From the NCBI RefSeq assembly GCF_026343945.1, contig NZ_JAPKNJ010000003.1, positions 372,001-436,000 of the forward strand: a DNA stretch of 64,000 nt. Reading direction: 5' to 3'. The notes below the pieces were generated by a model, which saw only the letters and a program-made list of their open reading frames with translations, was not told where the DNA came from and did not search any database. Position 1 is the first letter of the stretch, and each line of letters starts with the position of its first letter. The translations under genes and the position numbers were made by a program. Origin of the DNA: Kaistia algarum. Lineage in GTDB: Bacteria; Pseudomonadota; Alphaproteobacteria; Rhizobiales; Kaistiaceae. Shown here in pieces: positions 7,989-15,719 of the stretch.

Positions 7989-10175
7989 TTAGGGGAGGGG
8001 ACGGCCCTGGCTGGCCATGACGGTGCGCAGGCCCGTTTCGACATCCGCAGGCCCGGCGAAGGCGGCCGTCTCCAGCACCTTCGAGATGCTGGGCGAGGCC
8101 TCGCCGCCATGGACGCGCTGCACGGGCTGGTCGAGCCAGTCAAACAGGCGGCTCTGGATCTCCGCGGCGAGCCAGCCGCCATAGGAGGTGCCGATCGAGC
8201 CCTGCTCGACGACCAGGACATTGCCCGTCTTGCGGATCGAAGCCTCGATCGTTTGCCAGTCGAGACCGGCCCGGTCGAGGCTGCGCAGATCGATGATCTC
8301 GGCGTCGATGCCGAGTTCTTCGACCTTGTCGAGTACGGGCCGGACCATGCCGAGATAGGTCAGGATCGTGACGGCGCTGCCGGTGCGCAGCACCTTCGCC
8401 TTGCCGAGCGGAATGAAATAGTCGAGATCGCCGACCGGCGCCGGCCCACGCGAATTGTAGAGATCGACATGCTCCAGCACGAGCACGGGATCCTTGCAGC
8501 GGAGCGCGCTGTTCATCAGCCCGACATAGTCGAACGGCGTCGAGGGCGCGACGATCCGCCAGCCGACCGATGTCGCGAAGATGCCGGCGGGGTCCATCGA
8601 ATGCTGCGAGCCGTAGCCGGTGCCCATCGCGACCTTGGTCCGGAGCACCAGCGGCATCTCGCTGTCGCCGCCGAACATGTGCCGCGCCTTGGCGATCTGG
8701 TTGAAGACCTGGTCGGCGGCCACCCACAGGAAGTCGGGATACATGAACTCGACCACCGGGATGTTGCGCCCGTCCATGGCGAGGCCCCCGGCGAGGCCGG
8801 CAAAGGCGTTCTCGCTGATCGGCGTACCGAGGACGCGGTCCGGATAGAGGTCCTTGAGCCCGCGCGTGGCGCCATTGGTGCCGCCCTTGAGACGGTGGAC
8901 ATCCTCGCCCATCACGACGATGCGCGGATCCTGCTCCATGCGGCGCTGCATCACGTCGGCGACGATGTCGACGAACTTCGCCTCGGGCTCGATCGTGCCG
9001 GCAAAGGTCTCCAGTTCGGCAGTGCGTACGCCCTCGAACTCGGAAAGATCGCCGCGAATGCCGAAATCGCGGAAAGACGGCGAAGGCCACAGCGTGGGGC
9101 GGATGCGCCTCTTGCCGTCGACTTCCTCGATGAGTTCCGCGGCAACGTCGTCCATGAGCGCCTTGCAGCGCTGGCGCAGCGCCGCGATGGCGGCCTCGCC
9201 GAGGATCTGCCGTTCCATCAGGACGCGCGCGACGCGGTCGATCGGGTCGCGCTCGCGCCAGGCGGTCTCCTCGGCCTTGCTGCGATAGCCGAAGGCGCTG
9301 CCGGGCAGCGGGCCGTTCTGATGGAAGAAGCGATAGACATCCGCCTCGATGATCGTCGGGCCGCCGCCGGAGCGCATGATCTCCAGCGCCTCCTGCGTGG
9401 CGAGATAGACCGCGAGCGGGTCCATGCCGTCCACCTTCCAGGCGGGGATGGCGAAGGCGCTGCCGCGCGCGGAAAGGCGGGTCTCGGCGGTCGATTCCTC
9501 GACCGTGGTCGAGACGGCGTAGCGATTGTTCTCGACGAAGAAGCACAGCGGTAGCTTCCAGGCTGCCGCGAGGTTCATCGTCTCCAGCACCGAGCCGATA
9601 TTGATCGCGCCGTCGCCGAAATAGGTGAAGGCGACATCGCCCGTGCCCGCGCGGCGATGCGCGAAGGCGGCACCGGCAGCGAGCGGCGCGCCGCCGCCGA
9701 CGATGGCGTTGGTGCCGAGATTGCCGGCATTGGCCCAGCGCAGATGCATCGAGCCGCCGCGGCCATGGCAGAAGCCATCGGCAAGGCCCAGGATTTCGGA
9801 CAAGGTCTTGTGCGAGAGGTCGCGGACGGAGGGCGCCAGATCGGCGGTGGGCGAGAGGCCGTCGGGCTCGATATAGCGCAGCGACTTGGCGAGGAACTGA
9901 TGATGCGCGCGATGCGAACCATTGATCTGGTCGGTGGCGCGCAGCGGCAGGGCAGAGCCGACGGCGCCGCCTTCCTGGCCGATCGCCGAATGGGCGGGGC
10001 CATGCACGAGGCCTTGGCCCGCGAGTTCCAGCACCTTCTCCTCGAAGGAGCGGATGATCTGCATCGAGGTCAGGAGATTGCCGAGGAAGGCGGGGTCGGC
10101 GGCGGCCCAGTCGGCATCCGTCGCGATCAGCTCGCGCCATGGCGCCGCCGGGGAGAGGTTCTTGTAGTCAGGCAT
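7989..10175 (-). CDS. Fused alpha-beta E1 component of a thiamine-diphosphate-dependent 2-oxoacid (or acetoin) dehydrogenase
   Basis: This 728-residue protein contains the E1 alpha subunit (about residues 30-370) followed by the E1 beta subunit (about 400-725) in one chain. The alpha half has GRGGSMH and the thiamine-diphosphate motif beginning GDGAINIG and ending ENN. The beta half has VMGEDV, GTPISENAF and EFMYPDF. The ATG at 10175 was chosen because it leaves 22 bases after the upstream SDR, while the longer frame would overlap that gene with a low-complexity leader. With the E2 it should decarboxylate a 2-oxo acid or cleave an acetoin-like ketol. Fused E1 chains of this kind occur in other Hyphomicrobiales; the substrate is unknown. 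Confidence 0.88.
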   Translation of the reverse strand: MPDYKNLSPAAPWRELIATDADWAAADPAFLGNLLTSMQIIRSFEEKVLELAGQGLVHGPAHSAIGQEGGAVGSALPLRATDQINGSHRAHHQFLAKSLRYIEPDGLSPTADLAPSVRDLSHKTLSEILGLADGFCHGRGGSMHLRWANAGNLGTNAIVGGGAPLAAGAAFAHRRAGTGDVAFTYFGDGAINIGSVLETMNLAAAWKLPLCFFVENNRYAVSTTVEESTAETRLSARGSAFAIPAWKVDGMDPLAVYLATQEALEIMRSGGGPTIIEADVYRFFHQNGPLPGSAFGYRSKAEETAWRERDPIDRVARVLMERQILGEAAIAALRQRCKALMDDVAAELIEEVDGKRRIRPTLWPSPSFRDFGIRGDLSEFEGVRTAELETFAGTIEPEAKFVDIVADVMQRRMEQDPRIVVMGEDVHRLKGGTNGATRGLKDLYPDRVLGTPISENAFAGLAGGLAMDGRNIPVVEFMYPDFLWVAADQVFNQIAKARHMFGGDSEMPLVLRTKVAMGTGYGSQHSMDPAGIFATSVGWRIVAPSTPFDYVGLMNSALRCKDPVLVLEHVDLYNSRGPAPVGDLDYFIPLGKAKVLRTGSAVTILTYLGMVRPVLDKVEELGIDAEIIDLRSLDRAGLDWQTIEASIRKTGNVLVVEQGSIGTSYGGWLAAEIQSRLFDWLDQPVQRVHGGEASPSISKVLETAAFAGPADVETGLRTVMASQGRPLP

Positions 10176-10197
10176 CGAAGGCGCGCTCCGCGGAGAT

Positions 10198-10965
10198 TCA
10201 GACGTAGCCGTACGCCGTCCAGCCGCCATCGATGCCGATCGTCTGACCGGTGATGAAGGCGGCGGCGTCGGAGGCGAGGAAGATGGCGAGGTCGGCGATC
10301 TCCTCGGGGGCGGCCATGCGCTTCATCGGCGTGCGGCCGAGAAGGGCGGGCTCGTCCATGCGGCCGGCGGCGATGAGATCATCGACGAAGGGCGTCCGCA
10401 CATAGCCGGGCGCGATCGTGTTGACGCGAATGCCGTGCTCCGCCCATTCGATCGCCAGCACGCGGCCGAGCATGTCGACGCCCGCCTTGGTGCCGCAATA
10501 GCCCGCGCGGCGCGGCGCCGCGACGGTTCCGAACATCGAGCCGAGATTGAGGATCACGCCGCGGCCCCGCGCTGCCATCCTGGCGCCGACGACGCGCGAG
10601 ACAAGGAAGGTGCCGGTCAGGTTGATCGAAACCACCCGTTCCCAATCGTCCAGCGAGAGTTCGAAGGTCGGCTTGTTGCTGGCGATGCCGGCGCTGTTGA
10701 TCAGGAGCCGAACCGGCCCGAGGGTCTGTTCCGCAGCCTCCACAGCGCCTTCGACGACGGCTTCGTCGGCTACGGATCCGACGAGCGGCAGGACTTCGGC
10801 GCCGCTCTCGCGAATGGAATGGGACGCGGTTTCCACGGCCGTCTGGTCGATATCGAGGAGGGCCAGGGCGTAGCCGGCGGCCGCGAAGCGACGGGCGCAG
10901 GCGAGGCCGATGCCCGAGCCGGCGCCAGTGATCAGCGCGACAGGGCTTTTGGATGAGGCCGTCAT
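10198..10965 (-). CDS. SDR-family oxidoreductase, first gene of the E1/E2/ALDH operon
   Basis: A 255-residue classical SDR with TGAGSGIG, INSAG and NLGS segments. The catalytic Tyr-x-x-x-Lys is YCGTK, and the C-terminus has the usual GQTIGIDGG. The ATG at 10965 directly precedes recognisable SDR sequence; the open frame runs further upstream, but that part is Arg/Asp-rich and SDR-unlike. Only a weak ribosome-binding site is visible. It is the promoter-proximal gene of the minus-strand cluster, 22 bases before E1, and lies about 170 bases downstream of a perfect inverted repeat. It probably makes the ketone substrate for the E1/E2 complex, which is inference. Confidence 0.82.
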   Translation of the reverse strand: MTASSKSPVALITGAGSGIGLACARRFAAAGYALALLDIDQTAVETASHSIRESGAEVLPLVGSVADEAVVEGAVEAAEQTLGPVRLLINSAGIASNKPTFELSLDDWERVVSINLTGTFLVSRVVGARMAARGRGVILNLGSMFGTVAAPRRAGYCGTKAGVDMLGRVLAIEWAEHGIRVNTIAPGYVRTPFVDDLIAAGRMDEPALLGRTPMKRMAAPEEIADLAIFLASDAAAFITGQTIGIDGGWTAYGYV

Positions 10966-11371
10966 GCGACGATCGGATGTCTCGATCGGGACGTTTGCGT
11001 CACGGCGCGGGCGGCCGTCGCGCTCTGCCCGAAGGACGATCGTTGCCGCGCTCTCGGTGTCATCCAGCTTCCCTCCGTGCTCGATAGCGCCGGGTTGCAC
11101 CGACGTCTCGATTTGTTGGCAGGAGGCTAAACTTTATCAGCTTGTCTGGCAAGCTGATAAAATCCGGCGCTTGCTCGTCGCGGCGCCTGGGATGGCTTTC
11201 CGCAGGGCGGACCATCTGTCATGCGGCGGGCAGAGTTGACGCCTTGTGACCGGCTTGAAGAGTCCGCGCCTTCGTCTCGAGGCGTTCCACCACAGCCATC
11301 GATCTCCCCCTCTGGGCCCTTCGGCGAACAGATCGATAGCTGCCCGGAATGGGCTGGTGCTGCGTCCGTGC
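10966..11371. other. Intergenic control region of the SDR-E1-E2-ALDH-SDR operon
   Basis: About 400 bases lie between the end of the small secreted-protein gene and the operon's first SDR. Apart from the perfect inverted repeat at 11133-11161 nothing coding-like is convincing; the open frames here have Arg/Ser-rich shadow composition. The promoter of the minus-strand operon is expected close to that repeat, but I could not fix -10 and -35 boxes. Confidence 0.5.
11133..11161. promoter_or_regulatory. Perfect inverted repeat, probable GntR/FadR-type operator
   Basis: Two perfect 12-base arms (TTTATCAGCTTG and its complement) flank a 5-base centre. The core TTGTCTGGCAA matches the general shape of FadR-subfamily GntR operators (TTGT-N3-ACAA-like with a pyrimidine/purine centre). 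It lies 168 bases before the SDR start and is the only strong dyad in the gap, so it is the best candidate operator of the E1/E2 operon. No GntR gene is visible in the window. Confidence 0.6.
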
Positions 11372-11773
11372 CTACTGCGGGTGGTTCTGTCCCCAGCCGG
11401 CCATATGGGCCCGCTCATGCTTCAGGATGGAGGCTCGCCACATAGCGGCGGTGCAGCCGGGATAGCGGCCTGGAGGCGGGTTGCTGGCGATCAGGACCTT
11501 GTAAGCGATGATCGTCTTGCCGAGCAGGATCGACGTCGTGCAGCCGACGGCTTCCTGATAGCCGGAGTCCTTGCATTGGCGCGCAACCTGCTTGGCGGCG
11601 ACATAATGCGGACCGTCGACCCCGACTTTCGGCGTGATCACCGCCCGGTCATAGCGCGCCGGCGGGACCTGGATCCCGCAAATGTCGCGTTGAACCGGCA
11701 GGTTCGGCAAGGATGGCAGTGCGATGGCCGGAGCGGCCAGTAGGCAGGCGATAGCTGCGATCGGAAAACGCAT
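11372..11773 (-). CDS. Small secreted hypothetical protein with a C-terminal HERAH segment
   Basis: A protein of about 133 residues with a typical Sec signal peptide (hydrophobic IAAIACLLAAPAIA, cleavage near residue 20) and four Cys residues that could form two disulfides in the periplasm. Near the C-terminus is LKHERAHMAGWGQNH, where HERAH fits the HExxH zinc-protease pattern and further His follow. The protein is too short for a usual metallopeptidase, so catalysis is unproven. The ATG at 11773 or a TTG six bases upstream could start it; both follow a GGGGAAGG sequence. It stands alone on the minus strand. I do not recognise a named family. Confidence 0.65.
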   Translation of the reverse strand: MRFPIAAIACLLAAPAIALPSLPNLPVQRDICGIQVPPARYDRAVITPKVGVDGPHYVAAKQVARQCKDSGYQEAVGCTTSILLGKTIIAYKVLIASNPPPGRYPGCTAAMWRASILKHERAHMAGWGQNHPQ

Positions 11774-12397
11774 GATCAAGCAGCCTTCCCCGGCGCGATA
11801 GGCGCGAGAAGCTCGAATTCACAAGTGACGCGAATGGTTATTTCATACAATGCATTGGTAGGATGAATGGAAGACATGGTGGTTCCTCAATTTTTATTAT
11901 TTCTTCAATTGCCCGCCCGTATTTCTTTGTCGTCTCGCGACAGTTCTGACCCGTCGTTTCAGTCTTTATGGTTCTGTGAAGAATACGCCCGTGAATTGGT
12001 GGCCATTATTCTTCGCAATCGCCCAGGATGAGCCGTTCCCCGTCCATGCGGACGGGGTCGAAACTTTTGTGTTGGCGATCGAGATCCAAACCGGGGTGCC
12101 GGGTTGCTTCGGCCCCTCGGTGTTGAGACGTTAAGCCGCATCGTCGGCGTGTATGCAAGAATAGATTAAAATTGTCCTATTCTGTCGTTAACGCCATATC
12201 GATTCAAATTGATACGAAATCTGTTATTCGTTATATTTCAATCGCGTATCGCGATGGGATGAATTAAGGTAAACAAGAGATTTACAGGGAGGTTGCTGGA
12301 CGAAACGTCCTTCGATCTGCGGTTTCGCCAATGTCGCGCCGCGGATTCTGTTCGCACGACGGCAAGACTCCCAGCCGTCGTCCGAACGATGCCGTGC
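11774..12397. other. Long AT-richer intergenic region
   Basis: About 620 bases without a convincing gene. The segment from roughly 11830 to 12290 is clearly richer in A/T than its surroundings and has several short dyads. One possible 60-codon minus-strand frame (11959-12141) has no ribosome-binding site and an Arg/Pro-rich shadow composition. The region could hold promoters, a small RNA or a decayed gene. The strongest single signal in it is the hairpin at 12038-12057. Confidence 0.5.
12038..12057. other. Perfect GC hairpin in the AT-rich gap
   Basis: CCCCGTCC and GGACGGGG form an 8-base perfect stem with a 4-base loop (ATGC). A short T-containing stretch (ACTTTTGT) follows a few bases later on the plus strand. 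It could be a weak intrinsic terminator or part of a small RNA; no open frame crosses it convincingly. Confidence 0.4.
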
Positions 12398-13165
12398 TCA
12401 GGCGGGCCGGGCTACCACCAGATAGCCATATCCCAAGCGCAGGGGAGTGATGGCGGAGAGCGCGTCGTCCAGCACGGCGAGGCCGCGCGACGTGGTCACG
12501 GCGCGTTCCGGCATCACGCTTTCCAGAGTGAGCCGGTCGATTGCGAAGCCCGCATCCCGGAGATCCGCGCGGATCTCGTCGGGATGGAAGAGATGATAAT
12601 AGAGCGAAATGTTGCCCGCTCCCGAATCGCGGGCATAGAGGATGTCGCCTGGCTCCAGCGTGCCGGCGGCGACCAGCGGCGCGGCGGCGGCCTGTTCGGC
12701 GCGGAAGCGACGCGCCGCATTGGGCAGCCCCATGACAAGCCGGCCCGAAGGCTTGAGGCAGGACCGCATGTCTCGCAGCACCGACCGGCGCTGCGCCCTC
12801 CCGGCGATGTGGCCGAGCACGCCGAAGCCAAGCAGGGCCACATCGAAATCGTGTCCACCGATCGCCTGCGCGCGATAAGGAGGCGCGTCGGCGTCGACGA
12901 CCTCGATACGGTCCGCGAGGCCCTGCCTGGCGGCCGCGGCTTCCAGCATCGACCGGGCCACCGCGCTCACATCGACGGCCAGAACCGCCGCGCTTTTCTT
13001 CGCGGCGAGCCAGAGCGCGTAGCGGCCTTCGCCGGCGCCGAAATCGAGCAGGCGCCCGCCGGCCGGCAGATGTTGCTCGACGAGGCGCAGCGTGCGCCGG
13101 TTCGGCCGGGGGTAGCGCGAATGATAGAGCCCCGAGCGGAAATAGACGTCGTAGCTCTCGGTCAT
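12398..13165 (-). CDS. Class I SAM-dependent methyltransferase
   Basis: A 255-residue protein with motif I as LLDFGAGEGRYALWLA near residue 40, an acidic strand-2 end (AVDVS) and a post-I region with VDADAPPY, typical of class I Rossmann methyltransferases. The open frame continues upstream, but codons between 13165 and 13252 are unlike the gene (agg, cga, cca, ttg) and encode a Pro-rich stretch, so the ATG at 13165 was chosen despite no clear ribosome-binding site. A TATAAT-like box lies about 150 bases upstream. The acceptor substrate is unknown and neighbours give no clue. Confidence 0.75.
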   Translation of the reverse strand: MTESYDVYFRSGLYHSRYPRPNRRTLRLVEQHLPAGGRLLDFGAGEGRYALWLAAKKSAAVLAVDVSAVARSMLEAAAARQGLADRIEVVDADAPPYRAQAIGGHDFDVALLGFGVLGHIAGRAQRRSVLRDMRSCLKPSGRLVMGLPNAARRFRAEQAAAAPLVAAGTLEPGDILYARDSGAGNISLYYHLFHPDEIRADLRDAGFAIDRLTLESVMPERAVTTSRGLAVLDDALSAITPLRLGYGYLVVARPA

Positions 13166-13299
13166 GTCGGGCAGGGCAGGCGTACCGGATCCGGCGGCCG
13201 GAGGAGGCTCGGCTGGCAAGTTTCGACGTCCTCGTTGTGGCTTGCGCCTCATGCGGCGCTTGAGCGCTTCGGCATGCCAAATTGAATCAGGAAGCGGCA

Positions 13300-13318
13300 A
13301 TAATGCATTGCATTATAT
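13300..13318 (-). promoter_or_regulatory. Palindrome overlapping a TATAAT-type -10 box upstream of the methyltransferase
   Basis: 13300-13316 is a perfect palindrome (ATAATGCA, central T, TGCATTAT). On the minus strand the hexamer complementary to 13313-13318 reads TATAAT, pointing at the methyltransferase. No good -35 is seen 16-18 bases upstream, so this may be an operator-controlled or activator-dependent promoter. Confidence 0.4.
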
Positions 13319-13359
13319 AAGCTTCATGACGCGGGCGGCTTGGCTCCGCCCAGCCTGTC

Positions 13360-15117
13360 CTAGTGATCGAAATGCATATGCAGCGCTGACGTTCCTTGCG
13401 TCGGGCCGGCGCCCGTCTTCAGTCGGTCGGCAAGGCGGGTGACGATGGCGCCGGAGACCGCCAGCATCGCCGCATCGATGGCCGAATCGTCCTCCGCATC
13501 CAGCAGCGCCGACAGATCCGCGGCGGCACCGGTGGCGACCGGCAATGGCGGGCCGCTGTGGATGAGGTCGATATTGAAGTTCAGCTCGTCGAAACTGCCT
13601 CCGATACCGATCACCTTGCGACCGTCGCCAGCGGCCTCGATCGCCTCGGCTGCCTCGACTGCGGCGAGCGCCGCCCGTCGCACGACGTCGCGCCTTGCCG
13701 CCCAGGCGCCGCCCATCGCCTCGACGAAATCGGTGATCTGGATCGGGATAGGCGGACCGGCCGGATCCAGCTCGATTGTCTCCGATTTGCGGATGCCGAG
13801 GCGGAAGATCAGGTTCAGCAGGATGGCGAGGACGCCGGTGACGATGAAGCCGCTGCCGATCAGGTGGCGGACCGAGGGATCGGCCCGCTCCGCGATGCCC
13901 GGCATCAGCAGAACGCCGACGCCGCCAACGAGGGAGATGCCGACGATGAAGATGCCGCGGGTATCCAGTTCGCGCGAGGCGACGAGATCGACGCCGGCCG
14001 CGATGAGGAAGGCGGCGGCATAGAGCTCGATCGCGCCGATCACCGGGGTCGGAATCAGCGTCAGGACCAGCGTCGCCTGCGGCAGGAAGGCCACGAGGAG
14101 CAGGATGGCCGCCGTGGCGAGACCGGCATAGCGCGTCGTCGAACCGCTGGCGTGTGACAGGCCGATATTGGCCGAGGAGGTCGCCGTCGGCATGGAGCCG
14201 AGAAGCCCGCCGATGAAATCGGCGATGCCGGCGCCGAGAACGCCGCGTCCAGCCTGCCTCATGTCGGCGCGGCGCCAGTCGGCGTCGTCCATCTTGTCGA
14301 TCAGAATGAACGAGCCGATCGAATCGATCTGGACCAGCAGCGCGATGAAGGCGAGGCCGAGCAGCGCGCCGATCGGCACGTCGAAGACCGGGCTGACCAG
14401 GGTCGGAACCGCGAAGGGCGGCGTTGCCAGCAATTCCGCGCCGCCGGTCAGCTTGCCGAGTACCGCCGAGACGGCGACACCGCCAAGGATGCCGGCAAGG
14501 AGGGCGAACAGTTTCAGCTTGCGGTTACCCCAGACCGAGAGGCCGACAATCAGGGCCAGCGTGACGCCGGCGATGAGGATGCTGTCCAGATCGACCTCCA
14601 TGTCCTCGGTGAGGCCCATGGAATGCTCGAAAGCTTCCTTGATCAGCGACATGCCGCCGATCATCACGACGAGGCCGGCGACGATCGGGGGAAACAAGCC
14701 GCGCAGCTTCTGCGCGAACGGCGCCACGATCAATGTCGTGATCGCCGAGACGATGGTGATCGGTATCAATCCGCCCGGGCCCGTCGCCTCCAGCACGGGG
14801 ACCGCGAGCGGCAGGATGAAGGGGGAGGGCATGTGCACCATCAGCGAGCCGGAGCCGAATCGCCCGCCCCAGGCCTGCAGGAAGGTGCCGATCGCCATGG
14901 TGATGATGGTGACGGCGAGGAGCGCCCGCGTCGCCGCGACGTCCAGATGGGCGCCCTTGGCCAGAGCCAGCGCATAGGCGGAGAGCGCCAGCGCCATCAC
15001 GGCGTGCTGGAATCCCAGCGTCAGCATGGTTGCCAGCGGCGGGCGCTCATCGGCGGCGAAGGAGAGTTCCTGTGGGCGGCGGCGGGGGCGGGAGGGCGGC
15101 AGGCGGAAGGAAATCAA
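13360..15117 (-). CDS. NCS2 (xanthine/uracil-type) permease with a C-terminal degenerate histidine-kinase-like tail
   Basis: A 585-residue protein. Residues about 28-445 are an NCS2 nucleobase transporter core, with a series of membrane helices and the family-typical QIDSIGSF and MPTATSSANIGLS segments. Residues about 455-585 form a soluble tail (AARRDVVRRAALAAVEAAEAI, then SFDELNFNIDLIHSGPPL, ending LHMHFDH) that resembles a worn GHKL/RsbW fold without the usual N-box. Such tails are known on some NCS2 proteins. The TTG start at 15117 is preceded by AGGAG at good spacing. It is transcribed divergently from a STAS protein and lies beside phosphatase and RsbW-like genes, so the tail may bind the STAS protein. 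The transported base is unknown. Confidence 0.82.
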   Translation of the reverse strand: MISFRLPPSRPRRRPQELSFAADERPPLATMLTLGFQHAVMALALSAYALALAKGAHLDVAATRALLAVTIITMAIGTFLQAWGGRFGSGSLMVHMPSPFILPLAVPVLEATGPGGLIPITIVSAITTLIVAPFAQKLRGLFPPIVAGLVVMIGGMSLIKEAFEHSMGLTEDMEVDLDSILIAGVTLALIVGLSVWGNRKLKLFALLAGILGGVAVSAVLGKLTGGAELLATPPFAVPTLVSPVFDVPIGALLGLAFIALLVQIDSIGSFILIDKMDDADWRRADMRQAGRGVLGAGIADFIGGLLGSMPTATSSANIGLSHASGSTTRYAGLATAAILLLVAFLPQATLVLTLIPTPVIGAIELYAAAFLIAAGVDLVASRELDTRGIFIVGISLVGGVGVLLMPGIAERADPSVRHLIGSGFIVTGVLAILLNLIFRLGIRKSETIELDPAGPPIPIQITDFVEAMGGAWAARRDVVRRAALAAVEAAEAIEAAGDGRKVIGIGGSFDELNFNIDLIHSGPPLPVATGAAADLSALLDAEDDSAIDAAMLAVSGAIVTRLADRLKTGAGPTQGTSALHMHFDH

Positions 15118-15316
15118 CGCGTTCCGCTCCTGGTCACCAATTTCGAACGGCTGCGATTGCCGCGTTCTTCCGATCGTTGCATTGTCTTCCCCGGCTGGCC
15201 TGATGGGCTGGCCGCGAGCATCACCCGCGGAACAAAGCGCTGTAAATCATTTTGTGTGCTATCCGTCCGCTTCTTATCCCATTTTACCGGCGGCATGGTT
15301 TCGGGAGTCCACCTTA

Positions 15317-15652
15317 ATGAGCGTTACCTTCGAGAAATTGGGGCCGGTCCTCGTCGTCGATCTGCTCGGCCGATTGGACAGCGCCAATTCCCCGCAGATC
15401 GAGGGCGAATTGCTGGAGCGCATCACCGGGGCGGATGGCGCTGTTCTGCTCGATCTGGCCAGGCTCGATTATATTTCCAGCGCCGGCCTCCGTGTGGTGC
15501 TCGTCATCGCCAAGCGGATGAAGCAGGCGGGCCGCGCGCTCGTTCTGTGCTCGCTGCAGCCGAACATCCATGACGTCTTCGAGATCAGCGGCTTCCTGAG
15601 CATTCTCGACGTGGTGCCCAAGCGGGCGGACGCGCTGGCGAAGCTGAAATAG
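15317..15652 (+). CDS. STAS-domain anti-sigma-factor-antagonist-like protein (RsbV/SpoIIAA type)
   Basis: This 111-residue protein consists of one STAS domain. It carries the conserved DYISSAGLRV segment at residues 51-60, where Ser54 or Ser55 is the expected phosphorylation site in partner-switching proteins. The ATG follows a GGGAG site; longer upstream frames are shadow sequence. It should be phosphorylated by an RsbW-like kinase and dephosphorylated by a PP2C phosphatase, both of which are encoded within 3 kb (17636-18787 and 15720-17639). It is divergent from the NCS2 permease across 199 bases and convergent with the phosphatase. Its downstream partner (sigma factor, enzyme or transporter tail) is not identified. 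Confidence 0.88.
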   Translation: MSVTFEKLGPVLVVDLLGRLDSANSPQIEGELLERITGADGAVLLDLARLDYISSAGLRVVLVIAKRMKQAGRALVLCSLQPNIHDVFEISGFLSILDVVPKRADALAKLK

Positions 15653-15719
15653 AGCTGTTCGCGGGTGCGGCCTTGCTGAATCCTCCCTCAAGGGGCGGGT
15701 TCGAGCAGCAATCGCCTCG

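Noticed and set aside
8109..9554. 481-codon plus-strand open frame
   Set aside because: Antisense to the fused E1 gene, with repetitive charged composition and no start signal.
11959..12141. 60-codon minus-strand frame in the AT-rich gap
   Set aside because: No ribosome-binding site, Arg/Pro-rich composition and no resemblance to a known protein.
15232..15260. GGAAC near 15232 as an EcfG general-stress promoter upstream of the STAS gene
   Set aside because: No CGTT-type -10 follows at 16-17 bases, so the match is only half a promoter.
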